The notes under the pieces were generated by a model. The model made no database searches. It was not told the DNA's origin and was given only the letters and a program-made list of their open reading frames with translations. The position numbers and the translations under genes were made by a program. Shown piece after piece: positions 11,759 to 23,419 of a stretch of 64,000 bases of DNA. The DNA comes from Flaccisagitta enflata (Eukaryota; Chaetognatha; Sagittoidea; Aphragmophora), in assembly GCA_965153355.1 (NCBI GenBank), contig OZ231128.1:496001-560000 (forward strand), in the 5' to 3' direction. Position 1 is the first letter of the stretch, and every line of letters starts with the position of its first letter.

Positions 11759-12250
11759 CAGTATCTTCCGAGCAAACCTGGCTAAAACTGGAGGATTAAT
11801 TTTTGTTACTTTGATTTTATTTCCAAAACTTCATTTTTTGTATTTAACTTAATTAAAAGATACTTAATTCTTTGAACATATTTTGCCGTGAAAAAAAAAA
11901 TATTCTAGACAACAAATACAGCTCAATCAGACTTAAAACAATTTAGGACAATTGTCCTTAAAAACTATAAATGACCATAAAATCTGTAATAATTGTCGGA
12001 TTGAGCTGTTTTTGTTGTCAAGGATAGGAAAACTTTTCTGCTGAATCTAATGGTCTGGGTTAGAACACTCCAAATTGATGACTTCATGCACTTTGATTTC
12101 AGGAGTTATTTTTTTTTTTACAGGAAAATATGTTCAAGGAATTAAATATCTTTTAACTAAGTCAAATACAAAAAATGAAGTACAGGTAATGAAATTAAAG
12201 TAATAGAAATTAATCCTCCAGTTTTAGCCGGGTTTGCTCGGAAGGTACTG
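11759..12250. mobile_element. Palindromic MITE with long TIRs and TA target site
   Basis: CAGTATCTTCCGAGCAAACC at the left and GGTTTGCTCGGAAGGTACTG at the right, with inverted similarity over about 60 bp (including CTGGAGGATTAAT) and weaker symmetry inside. TA lies on both sides (11757-11758, 12251-12252). The element at 47926-48524 shares inner sequence (CTGGAGGAT; CAATCAG near the centre) and is a diverged relative. Non-coding. Confidence 0.75.
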
Positions 12251-12272
12251 TATCTCTTTCGTTTTATCTCTT

Positions 12273-12468
12273 TTTTTATTTTTTCTGTCATTCTATTTCG
12301 TTTTATCTGTGACTCTATTTTGTGCGTCTATAACATTGTCATTTCATGTCTTTTCCCTGCCTTGACCGTCTTTTTATTTTTTCTGTCATTCTATTTCGTT
12401 TTATCTGTGACTCTATTTTGTGCGTCTATAACATTGTCATTTCATGTCTTTTCCCTGCCTTGACCGTC
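12273..12468. repeat. 98-bp tandem duplication
   Basis: Two nearly identical copies of a segment running from TTTTTATTTTTTCTGTCATT to CTGCCTTGACCGTC. The right arm has one copy (about 50150-50250), so the duplication is private to the left arm. Confidence 0.85.
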
Positions 12469-12564
12469 TTTTTTAGTGCGTCCAGGAACATTATATACTA
12501 TCTTGACGGACAGTGGTTAAAAGTAGCATCAACTTTGGGGAGGAACCGCTCCTAAACAAATCAA

Positions 12565-12640
12565 GCTATAGAATCCAGATCGGTCTCATTTCAAATATTT
12601 ATTACAGACTTTTGAAATGAAACCAATCTGGGTTCTGTAG
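12565..12640. repeat. Imperfect hairpin, about 34-bp arms
   Basis: GCTATAGAATCCAGATCGGT pairs with ATTGGTTTC-type sequence ending GGGTTCTGTAGC. It is present in the right arm at 49408-49485, so it predates the duplication. Its right end served as target (TTCTGTAG) for the adjacent hAT MITE. Confidence 0.7.
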
Positions 12641-12947
12641 CAGGCCTGTATATAATTGAGTTGAAATTGAGTTTAAATCAAAGGGTTTGGAGATGGGGAA
12701 GGGAAAGGAAGGGGGAAAAAAAGAAAAAAAGAAAATTTTGGGAAAATATAACTTTTGGCAGTACCAGATCATAAAACTTGATTAGCTAAACACAATTTAA
12801 TACTATTTAAACCTTAAATTCACTGTTTTATTGCTTTATTGGGAAGAAAATCATTGATTTTGTAATGCGATGCAATGCATCGCGGGGAAGAAAATCAAAG
12901 GCAGGGGGGGGAAAAAATCAAAAGCCACTCAATTATATACACCCCTG
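12641..12947. mobile_element. hAT-type MITE with perfect 8-bp TSD (copy 1)
   Basis: CAGGCCTGTATATAATTGAG at the left and CTCAATTATATACACCCCTG at the right are inverted repeats with two mismatches. TTCTGTAG is duplicated on both sides (12633-12640, 12948-12955). The right arm has the clean empty site (GGGTTCTGTAGC). A second copy with its own TSD is at 56814-57132. The interior holds GGGGAAGAAAATC and a G run; no coding sequence. Confidence 0.85.
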
Positions 12948-13059
12948 TTCTGTAGCTTTATGTATTTATTCGTTTAAGATTTATGCTACTTTAAACAACT
13001 GCCGTGTTTCTTTCCGCCGGCGCGCCAAGAAAGTACGAGACTCCGAAAAACATTCCTGT

Positions 13060-13690
13060 AACTCATCTGTTCATCACTTTATTTTTCATTCAGTGGTTCA
13101 TTATTTGAGCATTCAATCATTCTTGCATTCATTCATTCCAGACGTTTATTCATCAAAAACGTTCATTCATACATTCATTCATTCATTCATTCAGTCATTC
13201 CTTCAGTCATTCATTCATTCATTCCTTCATTCATTCATTTATTCATTCCTTCATTTACTCATTCATTCATTCATTCATTCATTCATTCATTCATTCATTC
13301 ATTCATTCATTCATTCATTCATTCATACATTTATTCATTCATTCCTAATCAGCGAAGCGAACTTATTGGCGTTAACCTGGCCTTGTTTCTTCCTTCTCTG
13401 TTATTCGTTTTTTGTTATGAAGCTCTTGTTTTCTGTGTCTGTATTTGTTTCATTATTGGAAAGTTCCAATAATTTCATCATTTTTTCCTGGATTGATACT
13501 TGTCACGCAATTGTTGTGGTACTTGTCTGTATGATGTTCTCTGTCTCTCATTCATTCATTCATTCATTCCTTCCTTCATTCATTCATTCATTCATTCATT
13601 CATTCATTCATTCATTCATTCATTCATTCATTCATTCATTCATTCATTATTTCATTCTTTCATTCATTAATTCATTTATTCATTCGTTCA
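13060..13690. repeat. (ATTC)n microsatellites flanking a short unique block
   Basis: ATTC repeats at 13060-13350 and 13548-13690. The unique block between them (AGCGAAGCGAACTTATTGGC onward) recurs inverted at 44825-45022 plus 49010-49025, where a 4-kb insertion splits it. The Phe-Ile-His-Ser frames are artefacts. Confidence 0.85.
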
Positions 13691-13839
13691 TTCGTTCACA
13701 CGTTCACACACAAGCGCAAGAGATCTCATTTTCTACCAACCACTCTCCAGACGCTCGTTTCGAGTTTTCTCCGACATTTTCCTTCTTTCTTTCTTTCTTT
13801 TTGTTCTTTCCATCTCTGTTTCTTTCTTTCATCTTTCTT

Positions 13840-14293
<454 letters not shown>

Positions 14294-14377
14294 GATCCAA
14301 TGTTTTATATCACTCCTTCATCTTTCCCATGAACGAGTACAGTTGAGTTCTTCTTTTCATCATCGGCGAAATAAAAA

Positions 14378-14592
14378 CAAGTAACGTTGGGCGACAAAAT
14401 CGTCGCAAACGGATGGGCAGGGGCGTACACCTTATTTCTACACACGTGAATGGTGAATATGTTCGTTTCTACACATTTTGACTCAATCTATTTGATGGAC
14501 CAACGGACTAAAGGATCGATGGACTGACAGAATGACGGATTGACGGACCGACAGAGGGACAAAGCCTGTTATGAAGTCGCGAGTTCGCGACA
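14378..14592 (-). mobile_element. H1 element (GTCGCAAAC subfamily), present in both arms
   Basis: Minus orientation. Subterminal motif GTCGCAAAC and terminal GTCGCGAGTTCGCGAC remain complementary at 8 of 9 positions. AGTAACGTTGGGCGAC marks the far end. The same insertion is at 43963-44188 in the right arm, so it predates the divergence of the arms. Confidence 0.7.
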
Positions 14593-14871
14593 AAAAATTG
14601 GGATGATGACAAAAACACTGAGAAACGAAAAGAGCAAGGGGGAAATATCACTGACGGCCTTTTTTTTCAATTTCAAAGGTATGCCTTAAAAGATTCAGGG
14701 AACAGATTAGAAATATTCCAACTTTCTGGCCTCCTTGAACAAATATGTAATATTTTCATTTCTACATGCAACAAAGGTTTTTCGCAATTACATAATAAAT
14801 TATTTTTTTTTCCCGCCACGAATCAAATAAAGAATACAAATCTGTGCCACGCAGAGAAATATCAAAAAGTA
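14593..14871. other. Unique arm sequence
   Basis: Matches 43795-43960 in reverse complement. No gene signal recognised. Confidence 0.5.
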
Positions 14872-15010
14872 GCAAATTCAAAGCAAAGCGCAGCAAAGCA
14901 CCGAACGCAGCAAAGTGCAGCAGAGCACTGAACAAAGCAAAGTGCAGCACAGCACCAAACACAGCAAAGTGCAGCACAGCACCGAACACAGCAAAGCGCA
15001 GCACATCTAT
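14872..15010. repeat. 27-bp tandem array, short allele
   Basis: About five units of the GCAAAGTGCAGCACAGCACC type. The complement occurs at 42303-43170 in the right arm with about 32 units. Confidence 0.85.
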
Positions 15011-15058
15011 TCAATCCGATGATACATTATCTGATTGCCAGCACAATGACCTCTTTTT

Positions 15059-15210
15059 AGTCGCGGACACGCAACTCTACACCTTGCCGTGTCGGTCGGT
15101 AGGTCGGTCCGTCTTTCCGTCGGTCCGACCCATCTTTGAATTCCAGGCGGTTTTTGCATTACTGCTCCTGCCCAATCGTCCGCGACTGTCTTGCCGTGTA
15201 TCCGGCCTTG
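15059..15210 (+). mobile_element. H1 element (GTCGCGGAC subfamily)
   Basis: Terminal motif AGTCGCGGACACGCAACT; subterminal GTCCGCGAC is a perfect complement of GTCGCGGAC, although the local terminal hairpin has a C:A mismatch (GTCGCG against CGCAAC). Far hairpin GCCGTGTATCCGGC. The right arm has an empty T run (complement of 42259-42269). Confidence 0.8.
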
Positions 15211-15285
15211 TTTTTATTGAATAAGGAAATGGTGGCCTCAGCGGTAAATATCCTAGGCGTAAGAAAGAAGGACACTAGACATTAC

Positions 15286-15580
<295 letters not shown>

Positions 15581-15639
15581 TTTATGACGTGTTTGTGTGT
15601 TTATTCGTCAATTATGTGTTTACTGCATATGTTTTAAGC

Positions 15640-15850
15640 GCGGACTAGCAACTCTATAACTCATCCATGACTTATGGCATCAGAGGCTCTGTCAGTCCAT
15701 CCGTTGCTTTGTCGGTCCATCCGTCTGTCCACAAGCATGAACCGAAAAGTCGAAAAACGAGCGTTTTAGAGGCGTTTTATGAACGAGTGGGGGGGGTCGA
15801 TATGTAGATGGGGGTTGGACCCCCGCGACAATATCAACACCCCGCATTTT
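15640..15850 (+). mobile_element. Decayed H1-related element, present in both arms
   Basis: GCGGACTAGCAACTCTATAA, then a GTCC-type repeat, then GGGGGTTGGACCCCCGCGAC and ATATCAACACCCCGC resemble the GTTGCGGAC subfamily with degraded ends. Inverted counterpart at 41847-42065. Confidence 0.55.
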
Positions 15851-15852
15851 TT

Positions 15853-16432
15853 GGGGCAGCAGCCCCGAAGGGGACGACGTCCTATAGAACACAGGGGGAC
15901 TTTCGTTCATGCGTTCATTTGTTCGTTCGTGCGTCTCCCGTAGCCTTGAGGCTCATATCCTAGCCTCGAGGCTCAAATCCCAGCCTCAAGGCTCAAATCC
16001 CAGTCTTAAGGCTCAAATTTCAGCCTTGAGGCTCAAATCCCAGCCATGAGGCTCAAATCCCAGCATCCAGGCTCAAATCCCAGCATCCAGGCTCAAACCT
16101 AAACCTCTGGGCTCAAATCCCACGCTGGAGACTTGACTCCCAGCCTGGACACTCAAACCCCAGCCTTGCGGCCAAATCCCAGCCTCGAAGCTCAAATTTG
16201 AGCCTTTAGACCAAATTTCAGCCTTGAGGCTCAAAACCCAGCCTCAAGGCTCAAATATCAACCGAAGGCTCAAATCCCAGCCTCAAAAACTCATTTGAGC
16301 GGAAGTCTCCCTGTGTTCTACAGGACATTATCTCCTTTGGGGCCGCTGCCCTGCTAACCATCTATTACAATCACCAACAAACAAAGCAGGGCAACAGGTA
16401 TCGCTGACCACATATTGCCCTTGGGCGACCTG
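15853..16432 (+). mobile_element. H2 Helentron-like element, complete, with empty site in the other arm
   Basis: Starts GGGGCAGCAGCCCCGAAGG after a T run. The arm hairpin is CCTAT-AGAAC-ACAGG; core units are GGCTCAAATCCCAGCCT; the inverted arm ends GGGGCCGCTGCCCTG at about 16353; the 80-bp tail ends GGGCGACCTG before TT. The right arm near 41845 reads through (complement TTTCTTTTTAACC), so the element inserted between Ts with no target duplication. Confidence 0.8.
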
Positions 16433-16737
16433 TTAACCTTACGATCTGGTGACGTCGTATTCCAATCTCGTTTCTCATTCTTTGAGACTCTAATGGATTT
16501 TTCCAATTCTATTCCTTGCCACCATCACTCGACAGACGACATCGAGAAAGCCTTGACAAAGAATCAGTATTTCCCATTCTACTTTGCAATTCCATTGATT
16601 AGTTCTTGTCACCTGAATGGATGACGACTCACCGCACACATTTGCCTTCTCCATCTCAATCTTCTCAGAAATATACAAAACAGATGTATGGTGATCTTGC
16701 ATCTCCTGTCTCGTATTTTCAACGTTTCTTTATTTTT

Positions 16738-17308
16738 AGTCGCATGCTACGCGACTTTATACCCCCCCCCCCCATGTTGGTCCGTCCTTCCGTGTTGGTC
16801 CGTCCTTCCGTCCCCTTTTGGACAGCGGCCCCGAAGGAGCCGATGATCTATGCTTTCACGTATGGGAAAATTTTTCCACTTTCTTCCTAGCCTTTCTTCT
16901 CCTCCTCCTCCTTCTCCGGCATACCCCCACTCAAATCCAAGCCGTGAGGCCCAATATCTAGCCTCGAGGCCCACATCCTAGACTAGAGGCCCAAACCCCA
17001 GCCTCGAGGCCAAAATCCCAGTCTTGAGGCCCAAATCTAAGCCCCAAGGTGCAGATGCCAGCCCTGGGGCTTGAATCCTAGTCTCCTAGTCTCCTAGTCT
17101 CCCAGTCAAAATATCAGGCCATCTAACACCCTGAGACTGAAATCCTAGACTCTAAGTTAAAACATCAGGCCATCTAACACTTTATTTATTTTATTCATGT
17201 TTTTGCAGACTTTGGCCTCACTGCTCCTGCCCAAATGCTCTAGACTAGAGCCTGTAGTGACCTCAAATACATAGGCACGCGAATGGGGTAGCTGTGTATC
17301 CGGCCTTG
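16738..17308 (+). mobile_element. H1 element enlarged by a nested H2 fragment
   Basis: Starts AGTCGCATGCTACGCGACT and ends TGTGTATCCGGCCTTG. Between 16820 and about 17200 sits an H2 arm (GGACAGCGGCCCCGAAGG, then ATGCTTTCACGTATGG) and core units (GAGGCCCAAATCCCAGCCT type). The terminal GTCGCATGC and subterminal GCACGCGAA have each lost one base of pairing. The same composite is at 40991-41492 in the right arm. Confidence 0.7.
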
Positions 17309-17829
17309 TTCTTAAACCACTTACCCCCTCTTCTATGATGCCAACTTTATGTGCCAAGAGCTTCTGTATATGAAGTTTCTTTTCGTTGTTTTCATTTGCA
17401 TTCCTGTCGCATTTTCAAACCAGCCACCAAAAACCGGCTACCTACCTAGGTACGAAGGTATACCTTCGTAACATGACTGTGGCGCGTGTCCCCGTCTAGC
17501 CAAAACCTTTCCCGATGTTAATGTATATCAAACCAGTTTAAAGGGTTTGAATTCCGCCACATGATACTGCAAGTTGTTGCCCATTTCCCCACTAAAAATT
17601 CTTTTACTTCATCCCGTAGCATTATCTTCATCATCCCCACTTAACATTGTTTTACTTCATCAAGGAACCAGTCAAGCCATCACGAGCGCCGGATCGGTGT
17701 ATCATCAAGCAAATATATGACCAACATACCGAAAGACTAACGGATGGACAGTGCCTCTTAGAGATGTGCTTTGGCGCATGTAAAAAATCTTGACTTTTTA
17801 TCCCAATGCCACCGCCGCGATGTGGCTAA
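17309..17829. other. Unique arm sequence with a perfect 20-bp palindrome
   Basis: Matches 40400-40990 in reverse complement. Contains TACGAAGGTATACCTTCGTA (17452-17471), also intact at 40817-40836. No gene recognised. Confidence 0.55.
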
Positions 17830-18129
17830 GGGGGCGTTTCTAGTCAGAGACAATTGCGTTTTTAGACGGGCCACTCGGTCGCTCGATACGTCCCTTCGCT
17901 CGTACTGCTCACTCTGCTCACTCGCTCTGCAGCGCTCCGCAGCGCTCCACAGCGCTCCACAGCGCTCCGCTTTGCTCTGCTTGCTTCACTCGCTCGCTTC
18001 ATTCACGGGCTTGCTCACTCACTTCGCTCACTCCCTCGTGGGACAGTTGAAATACTTGAATATGTGTTAATGCTGTAAACACGTTTGACGGGAACAAACG
18101 CGTTTTTCATCTTCACCAAAAACACGCCC
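17830..18129 (-). mobile_element. Harbinger-like GAGCGA-rich MITE (pair member in both arms)
   Basis: Ends GGGGGCGTTTCTAGTC and CACCAAAAACACGCCC. The centre is the CACTCGCTCTGC / CAGCGCTCCGC repeat. Counterpart 40127-40397. This and the following MITE lie in opposite orientation. Confidence 0.75.
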
Positions 18130-18151
18130 ATACCCCCATACCACGACAAAA

Positions 18152-18389
18152 GGTGTGTTTCTAGTGTAGATGAAAAACGCGTTTCTTCCTGTGAAATGCG
18201 ATCAGAGTGTGAACTCATATTCATGAATTTTAACATCTCACGAGGGAGTAAGCGAAGTGAGTGAGCGAGCCTGTGAACAGAGCGAGCGAGCGAAGGGAGC
18301 GTAGCAGGTGAGCGGAATGAGCGAACAAACGAAGTGGGCAACCGAGTGGCCCTTTAAAAACGCGATTGTCCGTGACTAAAAATGCGACC
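18152..18389 (+). mobile_element. Harbinger-like GAGCGA-rich MITE
   Basis: GGTGTGTTTCTAGTGTAG at one end and GTCCGTGACTAAAAATGC at the other; centre GCGAAGTGAGTGAGCGAGCC. Counterpart 39827-40071. Confidence 0.7.
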
Positions 18390-19087
18390 TACTCCGGAAT
18401 GGGCCCCACCTGGCCATTGAGGCTTGCAAATGTGGGTTCGTTAAGCTCAGCCGTTGAGTCTTGAGAGTCGTGAATTTGCCTCTTGAATCCCGACATAAAC
18501 TCCATCAAAATGAGTTGAAGACTCTCTGAGGTTTTTCCATCTCTTTTTTTCAGTTTCACGGCTTCTGTTCAACTGAGTCTCGCAGTACAGAATGGGTCGC
18601 TTTTATTTTTCGTTCGCTTTTATCATTCGTTCGCTTTTATTTTTCGTTCGTTCGCTCTGAATCGCTCTATCACATGTTGGCGATGTTGAAAACAAAATTA
18701 GAAGAGACCCATGTGTAGGCATAGCATACGAAACTATTTTGGTCAAAGGGCGTAACGGACAAACCAAATGGCTTCCAGCTGCAATCGTGATAGTTACTTC
18801 CAGTTCCACATCATGACCATTCTATTATCAGGCAGACCAAATTGAAAGATAGATGAATTATTCTGGATGAATGAGGAAACGAATGAACAAACAAATGAAA
18901 GCCCGCATTTATCTCTGACTCTAAATTTAGCAAGAATTTATCCTTTCAGAGGTCGTTGCAAATAAACTATTAACCCTTTTCTTTTGGCCATTAATTCAAC
19001 ATCCAACATCCATCATGACACCAGTGGGCATTGGTTTATCAATTACAAGGCCAGGAATCCTAACATTCACTCACCTAACCAGTCTTA
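18390..19087. other. Unique arm sequence
   Basis: Matches 38885-39825 in reverse complement, apart from an H1 insertion and a roughly 100-bp insertion in the right arm. Contains ATTCGTTCGCTTTTAT repeats at 18605-18655. No gene recognised. Confidence 0.5.
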
Positions 19088-19355
19088 GGGCGTGTTTCTA
19101 GTGAAGATGAAAAAGCGTTTGTTCCCATTGAACGCATTTACAGCGTGAACACATATTCATGAATTTCAACCGTCTCACGAGGGAGTGAGCAAAGTGAGTG
19201 AGCGAGCCCGTGAACGGAGTGAGCGAGCAAAGCAAGCGTAGCGAAGCGAAGCACTGCGTAGGGAGTGAGCGGAGTGAGCGGTGCGAGAAAACGAATGTAG
19301 CGAGCGACTGAGTGGCCTGTTCAAAACGCGTTTCTCTGTGACTAGAAACACCCCC
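19088..19355 (+). mobile_element. Harbinger-like GAGCGA-rich MITE, left arm only
   Basis: GGGCGTGTTTCTAGTGAAG at one end and GTGACTAGAAACACCCCC at the other; absent from the matching right-arm position near 38880. Confidence 0.75.
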
Positions 19356-19462
19356 TCGCCCCTCACACTCCCAGAGCCGCCGTATCTTAATGGCTTCCCT
19401 CACCCACATCACCTTGAACCCTTCACATCCACCTCGAGTTCCGTCTGATAAAGACGCTACAC

Positions 19463-21031
19463 TCGGGTGTGCCAATATGCAAAACATTATTCTATGGGAA
19501 TATCACACTGGGATAACATGGGGCTGCTGAATTAAGGGCTTTCACCGTTTTTATTTTTTGATATTTCACTGATCTTCTGTTTTTTTTTTCTTAAAAACCC
19601 CTGTTTTGCCCCTAATTTGCATATAGTTGTAATCATGTAATTGACTTTTTCTTATTTGCTACGTTTGTTGAGGAGCATGAGCAGGAAATCACTTCACTGC
19701 AAGAGCTTAGTTTTGGGGTATTACCCTATACTTCCAGAAATGTTTTGGTCAAGCGGTTTTTTAATCTTCAGACGGAAGAATACAGGGTGTTTCAAGTGAG
19801 TTGTAACATAAAAAATCGATATATCTTTACTTCTAGGAACTCAAATTAGTTTCTGAAAAAAGATCTAAAAAGATCTTGATCTGCAGTTTTTTTCATACCA
19901 AACCTCAAGTTTTAGTAATCGATAGATGTGTGTTAGTAAAAAATCAAAAGAACAGCCATTTTTGGTGAGAAATCATCTTTTTTATCAATGTACCTAGCAG
20001 TTGCTTACTTTAACTGCTTGCCATTATCAAAATAATGGAGCTAAAATCCTGGGATTGGTCTCAAACGAAAGATATTTGAACATAGATTGCTCAACTGCTT
20101 TGAAATCAGGGAAACTTTGAACATTTGAAGACTTTTTTATTAATTTTGGTCAAATCTCATCAAGATTTTAATTGCAATTTTCAAAAAGCTCAATCAAAAC
20201 TGTCGCAAATAGTGAAAAACTTCCAAATTTTTTAGGAGATCTAGAATCTATGACAAATAATCTGTCATTTGAGACCAATCTCACGGTACTAGCTCAATTT
20301 GATAAAAAATGGCACACAATTAAAGACGGCTACTCCAAAGTACAAGAAGGAGAAAAAAATAGAAATTGATGAGGTCAGAAATCACATATGTTCTTCAAAG
20401 ATATGTGGCATCTTGATGAGTAGTCCGATTATCATAAAATTTTGCATGCTAAAACTGCAGACCAAGATCTTTTTAGATCTTTTTTTCAGAAATTAATTTG
20501 AGTTCCTAGAAGCAAAGATATGTTGATTCTTTATGTTACAACTCACTTGAAACACCCTGTAGATGGAAAATAATTTTTGACAGTTCTTACAGTAAGCTTT
20601 TTTCGCGCTCTTTTTCTTTCTATTTTTCAGCGGACTTTTCTATTCATAGTTTTTTTAATAACTCATGGGGGAACTTTGTTTACAGAAGAAATCAAGGAGT
20701 AGAATGCCATGGAAACCACCGGACACAACTCTATCAAATGCGTTCGAATCATTTTTCATAGCACCATGAGGTGTAAAACTGAACAGCAGCCTACTTATTA
20801 CCATCACATCAGATATCCATTACTGTAAAATGATATTTCTTTGAGTAAATTTTTCTGTTTCTTGGCAAACAAGAGTGCAGACATATCATTTGATTTTGAT
20901 TGCAAGAAAAAACGGTTGCCGATCAAATTTTGAAAAAAGGAAAACAGTGATTGTCTTGAAATAAAAAATCCCCATCTTGCGTCAGTGTTACGATGTCCAA
21001 ATCAGTTATCACCCCTATTTGGCACACCTGA
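19463..21031. mobile_element. 1.57-kb TIR element with 9-bp TSD, left arm only
   Basis: TCGGGTGTGCCAATA at the left and TATTTGGCACACCTGA at the right; ACGCTACAC is repeated on both sides (19454-19462, 21032-21040). The right-arm equivalent joins the flanks directly around its own, different insertion. A palindromic MITE (19783-20559) is nested inside. TSD length fits hAT (8) or Mutator-like (9-11) elements. No transposase frame. Confidence 0.7.
19783..20559. mobile_element. Palindromic MITE, Tc1/mariner-like ends
   Basis: CAGGGTGTTTCAAGTGAGTT at the left and AACTCACTTGAAACACCCTG at the right, flanked by TA (19781-19782, 20560-20561). Inversion symmetry covers most of its length, including AAAAAGATCTTGATCTGCAG and GATTGGTCTCAAA blocks. 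Non-coding; small frames inside are not supported. Confidence 0.8.
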
Positions 21032-21059
21032 ACGCTACACGCAATACTCTGGCAATCTA

Positions 21060-21325
21060 AGTCAGGGACAAGGGGCACCCCGCGCTACTTCGTTTTGTTA
21101 TCTTTCATCGTCTAATGTGGACCAACATTTACTTAAACCAGGTAATAACCGGTTACATCCGGTTCGATCAAGTTTATATCCGGTTTTATACCCAGTATGA
21201 TTAGAGAGCCGAGGTTTCCATTTTGCCTCTTTTTACATCAACTCCCTTTCTTTCACTGCAAAATAGAGATGCCGGTTAGTCGGTCAACGATATACTTTTC
21301 GGCGTTTTTTGACCATGCTTTTGCA
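21060..21325. other. Unique arm sequence
   Basis: Matches 37912-38160 in reverse complement, apart from an H1 insertion in the right arm within the TTTTTT at 21305-21310. Contains GGTAATAACCGGTTACATCC / GGTTTTATACC direct and inverted fragments. No gene recognised. Confidence 0.5.
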
Positions 21326-21475
21326 CGTGCGCGTGCACGCAACTCTATGACTCGCTCTGTCCGTATGTTTGTCGGTCGGTTGGTCGGTCGGTCGGTCGGT
21401 AATACTAAGCTTTTTTTCGCTGTTTTACGTCGTTTTAAGTCATTGTAAGTCATTTTACATTTTGACTTTTAGCCG
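21326..21475 (+). mobile_element. H1 element, GTCATT-type subfamily, truncated
   Basis: GCGCGTGCACGCAACTCTAT followed by GGTCGGTTGGTC repeats, then TTTTAAGTCATTGTAAGTCA. The right arm keeps a longer version at 37560-37737 that includes the subterminal motif ATCGCGTGC. Confidence 0.6.
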
Positions 21476-21769
21476 GCATGAAATTTTCAGCTAAAACGCA
21501 TAGCACCAGTGAAAGAAGCGGATAAGTGGATGAGGGGCTGTCTTAACTTGCTGTGTGTAGGAGGACAATGCTCGGTTCCATGCAAAACGCCAATCGCTTT
21601 TGAGTTTTAAATGTGTACTATTATCATAAATTCCTTAAAAATCCAGAAACCACAGCTTGTTTCAAATCCTCTGCCGCTGCTCCTGCTGCTGCAGCTGCTC
21701 GAATTTCCGATAAAAGCAAGACAAAAGAACAATTTTGCCTGTAATTTCTTTGAAGATATTAACTAATTC
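21476..21769. other. Unexplained arm sequence
   Basis: No match to the right arm recognised by eye and no gene signal; contains CTGCTGCTCCTGCTGCTGC-like triplets at 21668-21700. Confidence 0.35.
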
Positions 21770-22125
21770 AAAAAAAGGCTTGAAATTGGAGGACTGTGCA
21801 AAACGGGCCGAATGGTGGCAAGGACATTGGAAACCTTGTAACCATCTCTTGAGATTGGAGGACCGTGTTAAATGGGTCAGATGGTGGCAAGGACATTGGA
21901 AAGCTTGCAACCATCTCCTTGAGATTGGAGGACCGTGCAAAATGGGTCAAATGGTTGCAAGGACATTGGAAAGCTTGCAACAATCTCCTTGAGACTGGGG
22001 GATTGTGCAAAATGGGTCAGATGGTGGCAAGGACATTGAAAACCTTGTAGCCATCTGTTGAGGTTGGAAGACTGTGCAAAACGGGTCAGATGGTGGCAAG
22101 GACATTGGAAAGCTTGCGGCCTCAT
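21770..22125 (-). repeat. 70-bp tandem array, short allele
   Basis: About five units with GGAAAGCTTGCAACCATCTC and GGTCAGATGGTGGCAAGGAC. The complement occurs at 35480-36408 and 37027-37075 with about 14 units. Open frames in it are repeat artefacts. Confidence 0.85.
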
Positions 22126-22223
22126 TGGGTTCATTCATATCGATTTATTTACCGGGATTCAATGTTTTGTTCGCCCTTGGAGCCGCAAACGTGATATGGT
22201 GGAAAGGAGATGGAGGAAAAAAA

Positions 22224-22905
22224 CAAGGCTGGATACACGGCTAACAAAGTCGCGTGCACTGTGCTTTTAAAACAATTCTGAGTGAAATGTCATATAACTG
22301 TGGGTTTTTCTGCATTTTTGAGCAGTATTGGGGTGTAAGAGCATATAACTTGCAAAAACAAAATCATTCCCTGAACGCTTTTTGAGTAACCTTTAAAATC
22401 AGAAAAAATAGACCTAATTTCAATGCATATTCTTCTGGGATGTGTTGACTAAATTTCTGATTCTATACAGTTAATCTATGCAAAATTCCCTTTCATTTGA
22501 TATGTCGCACTCTATACTTTTGCAAAGAATTAAAATTCCTATTTTTTGAGTCACCGTTACAAAAAAGTAACGGTGGCTCATAATATGAAAACCTTATTTC
22601 TATATAAAACCATTTCGTGTGACCTATCAAATGAAAGGAAATTTTGTATAGAATAACAATATAGAATCAAAAAAGAGCTAATACAACTCATTAGAATCTG
22701 CATTATAAATAGGTTTAATTTTTTCTATTTTGAAGATTACTCAAAAAGCGCTCGGGGAATGATTTTATTTTTGCTAGTTACATGCTCTTACATCCCAATA
22801 CTGCTCAAAAATGCAGAAAAACCCAGAGTTATATGACTTTCCACTGAGAATTTTTTTAAAAGCACAGTGCGTGCGGGTGGGCAGGGGCAGGAGAGAGAGA
22901 AAGAG
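22224..22905 (-). mobile_element. H1 element split by a palindromic MITE
   Basis: CAAGGCTGGATACACGGC, TAACAAAGTCGCGTG, then the MITE at 22257-22869, then CGTGCGGGTGGGCAGGGGC. The right arm (about 35040-35092) has the uninterrupted sequence. The terminal part of the element is missing. Confidence 0.65.
22257..22869. mobile_element. CMC/Chapaev-like palindromic MITE, 4-bp TSD (copy 1)
   Basis: CACTGTGCTTTTAAAA at the left and AAAAGCACAGTG at the right; CGTG is duplicated on both sides (22253-22256, 22870-22873) and the other arm has the empty site GTCGCGTGCGGG. The whole 613 bp is an inverted repeat centred on CACCGTTAC/GTAACGGTG near 22560. CACTG ends and 4-bp TSD fit CMC (Chapaev/Mirage) transposons. 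Related to 36409-37026. Confidence 0.8.
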
Positions 22906-22912
22906 AGACTTA

Positions 22913-23181
22913 GGGCGTGTTTCTAGTGAGCGCCAGAAATGTGTTTGTTTCCGTGAAACGCGATAACAGTATGAACACATATTCAAGAATTTCAACTGTC
23001 CCACGAGGGAGTGGGCGAAGTGAGTGAGCGAGCCTGTGAACGGAGCGAGCGAGCATAGCAAGCATAACAAAACGAAGCGCTGCGGAGCGAGTGAGCGGAG
23101 TGAGTGGTACAAGCGTACAAGCGTAGCGAGCGACCGAGTGGCCTTTTCAAAACGCGATCGTCTTTGACTAGAAACGCCCCC
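22913..23181 (+). mobile_element. Harbinger-like GAGCGA-rich MITE with 3-bp TSD
   Basis: GGGCGTGTTTCTAGTGAGC at one end and TTGACTAGAAACGCCCCC at the other, flanked by TTA on both sides. The right arm (near 34922) lacks it. GGG ends with a TTA duplication fit the PIF/Harbinger pattern. The core is degenerate GAGCGAGC and GAGTGAGCGGAG repeat. Confidence 0.75.
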
Positions 23182-23419
23182 TTACAGATAGACACAAACA
23201 GACACAAACAGACGCACACAGATCAGGGGGTAAAGATTCAGTTTGATGGACAGGTAGTCAGACATGAAGACAGACAGAAAGACAGACCGTCACACTGAGA
23301 GGGAAACAGGAAGAGATTCCGAGAGATCTTGACGAGGTTTCCAAGTCCAGCAATTAAATCTAAATAGGAACTTAATTGCTATAAATGCAAATATAGCCCC
23401 CTCACTAACTATCGTTATA

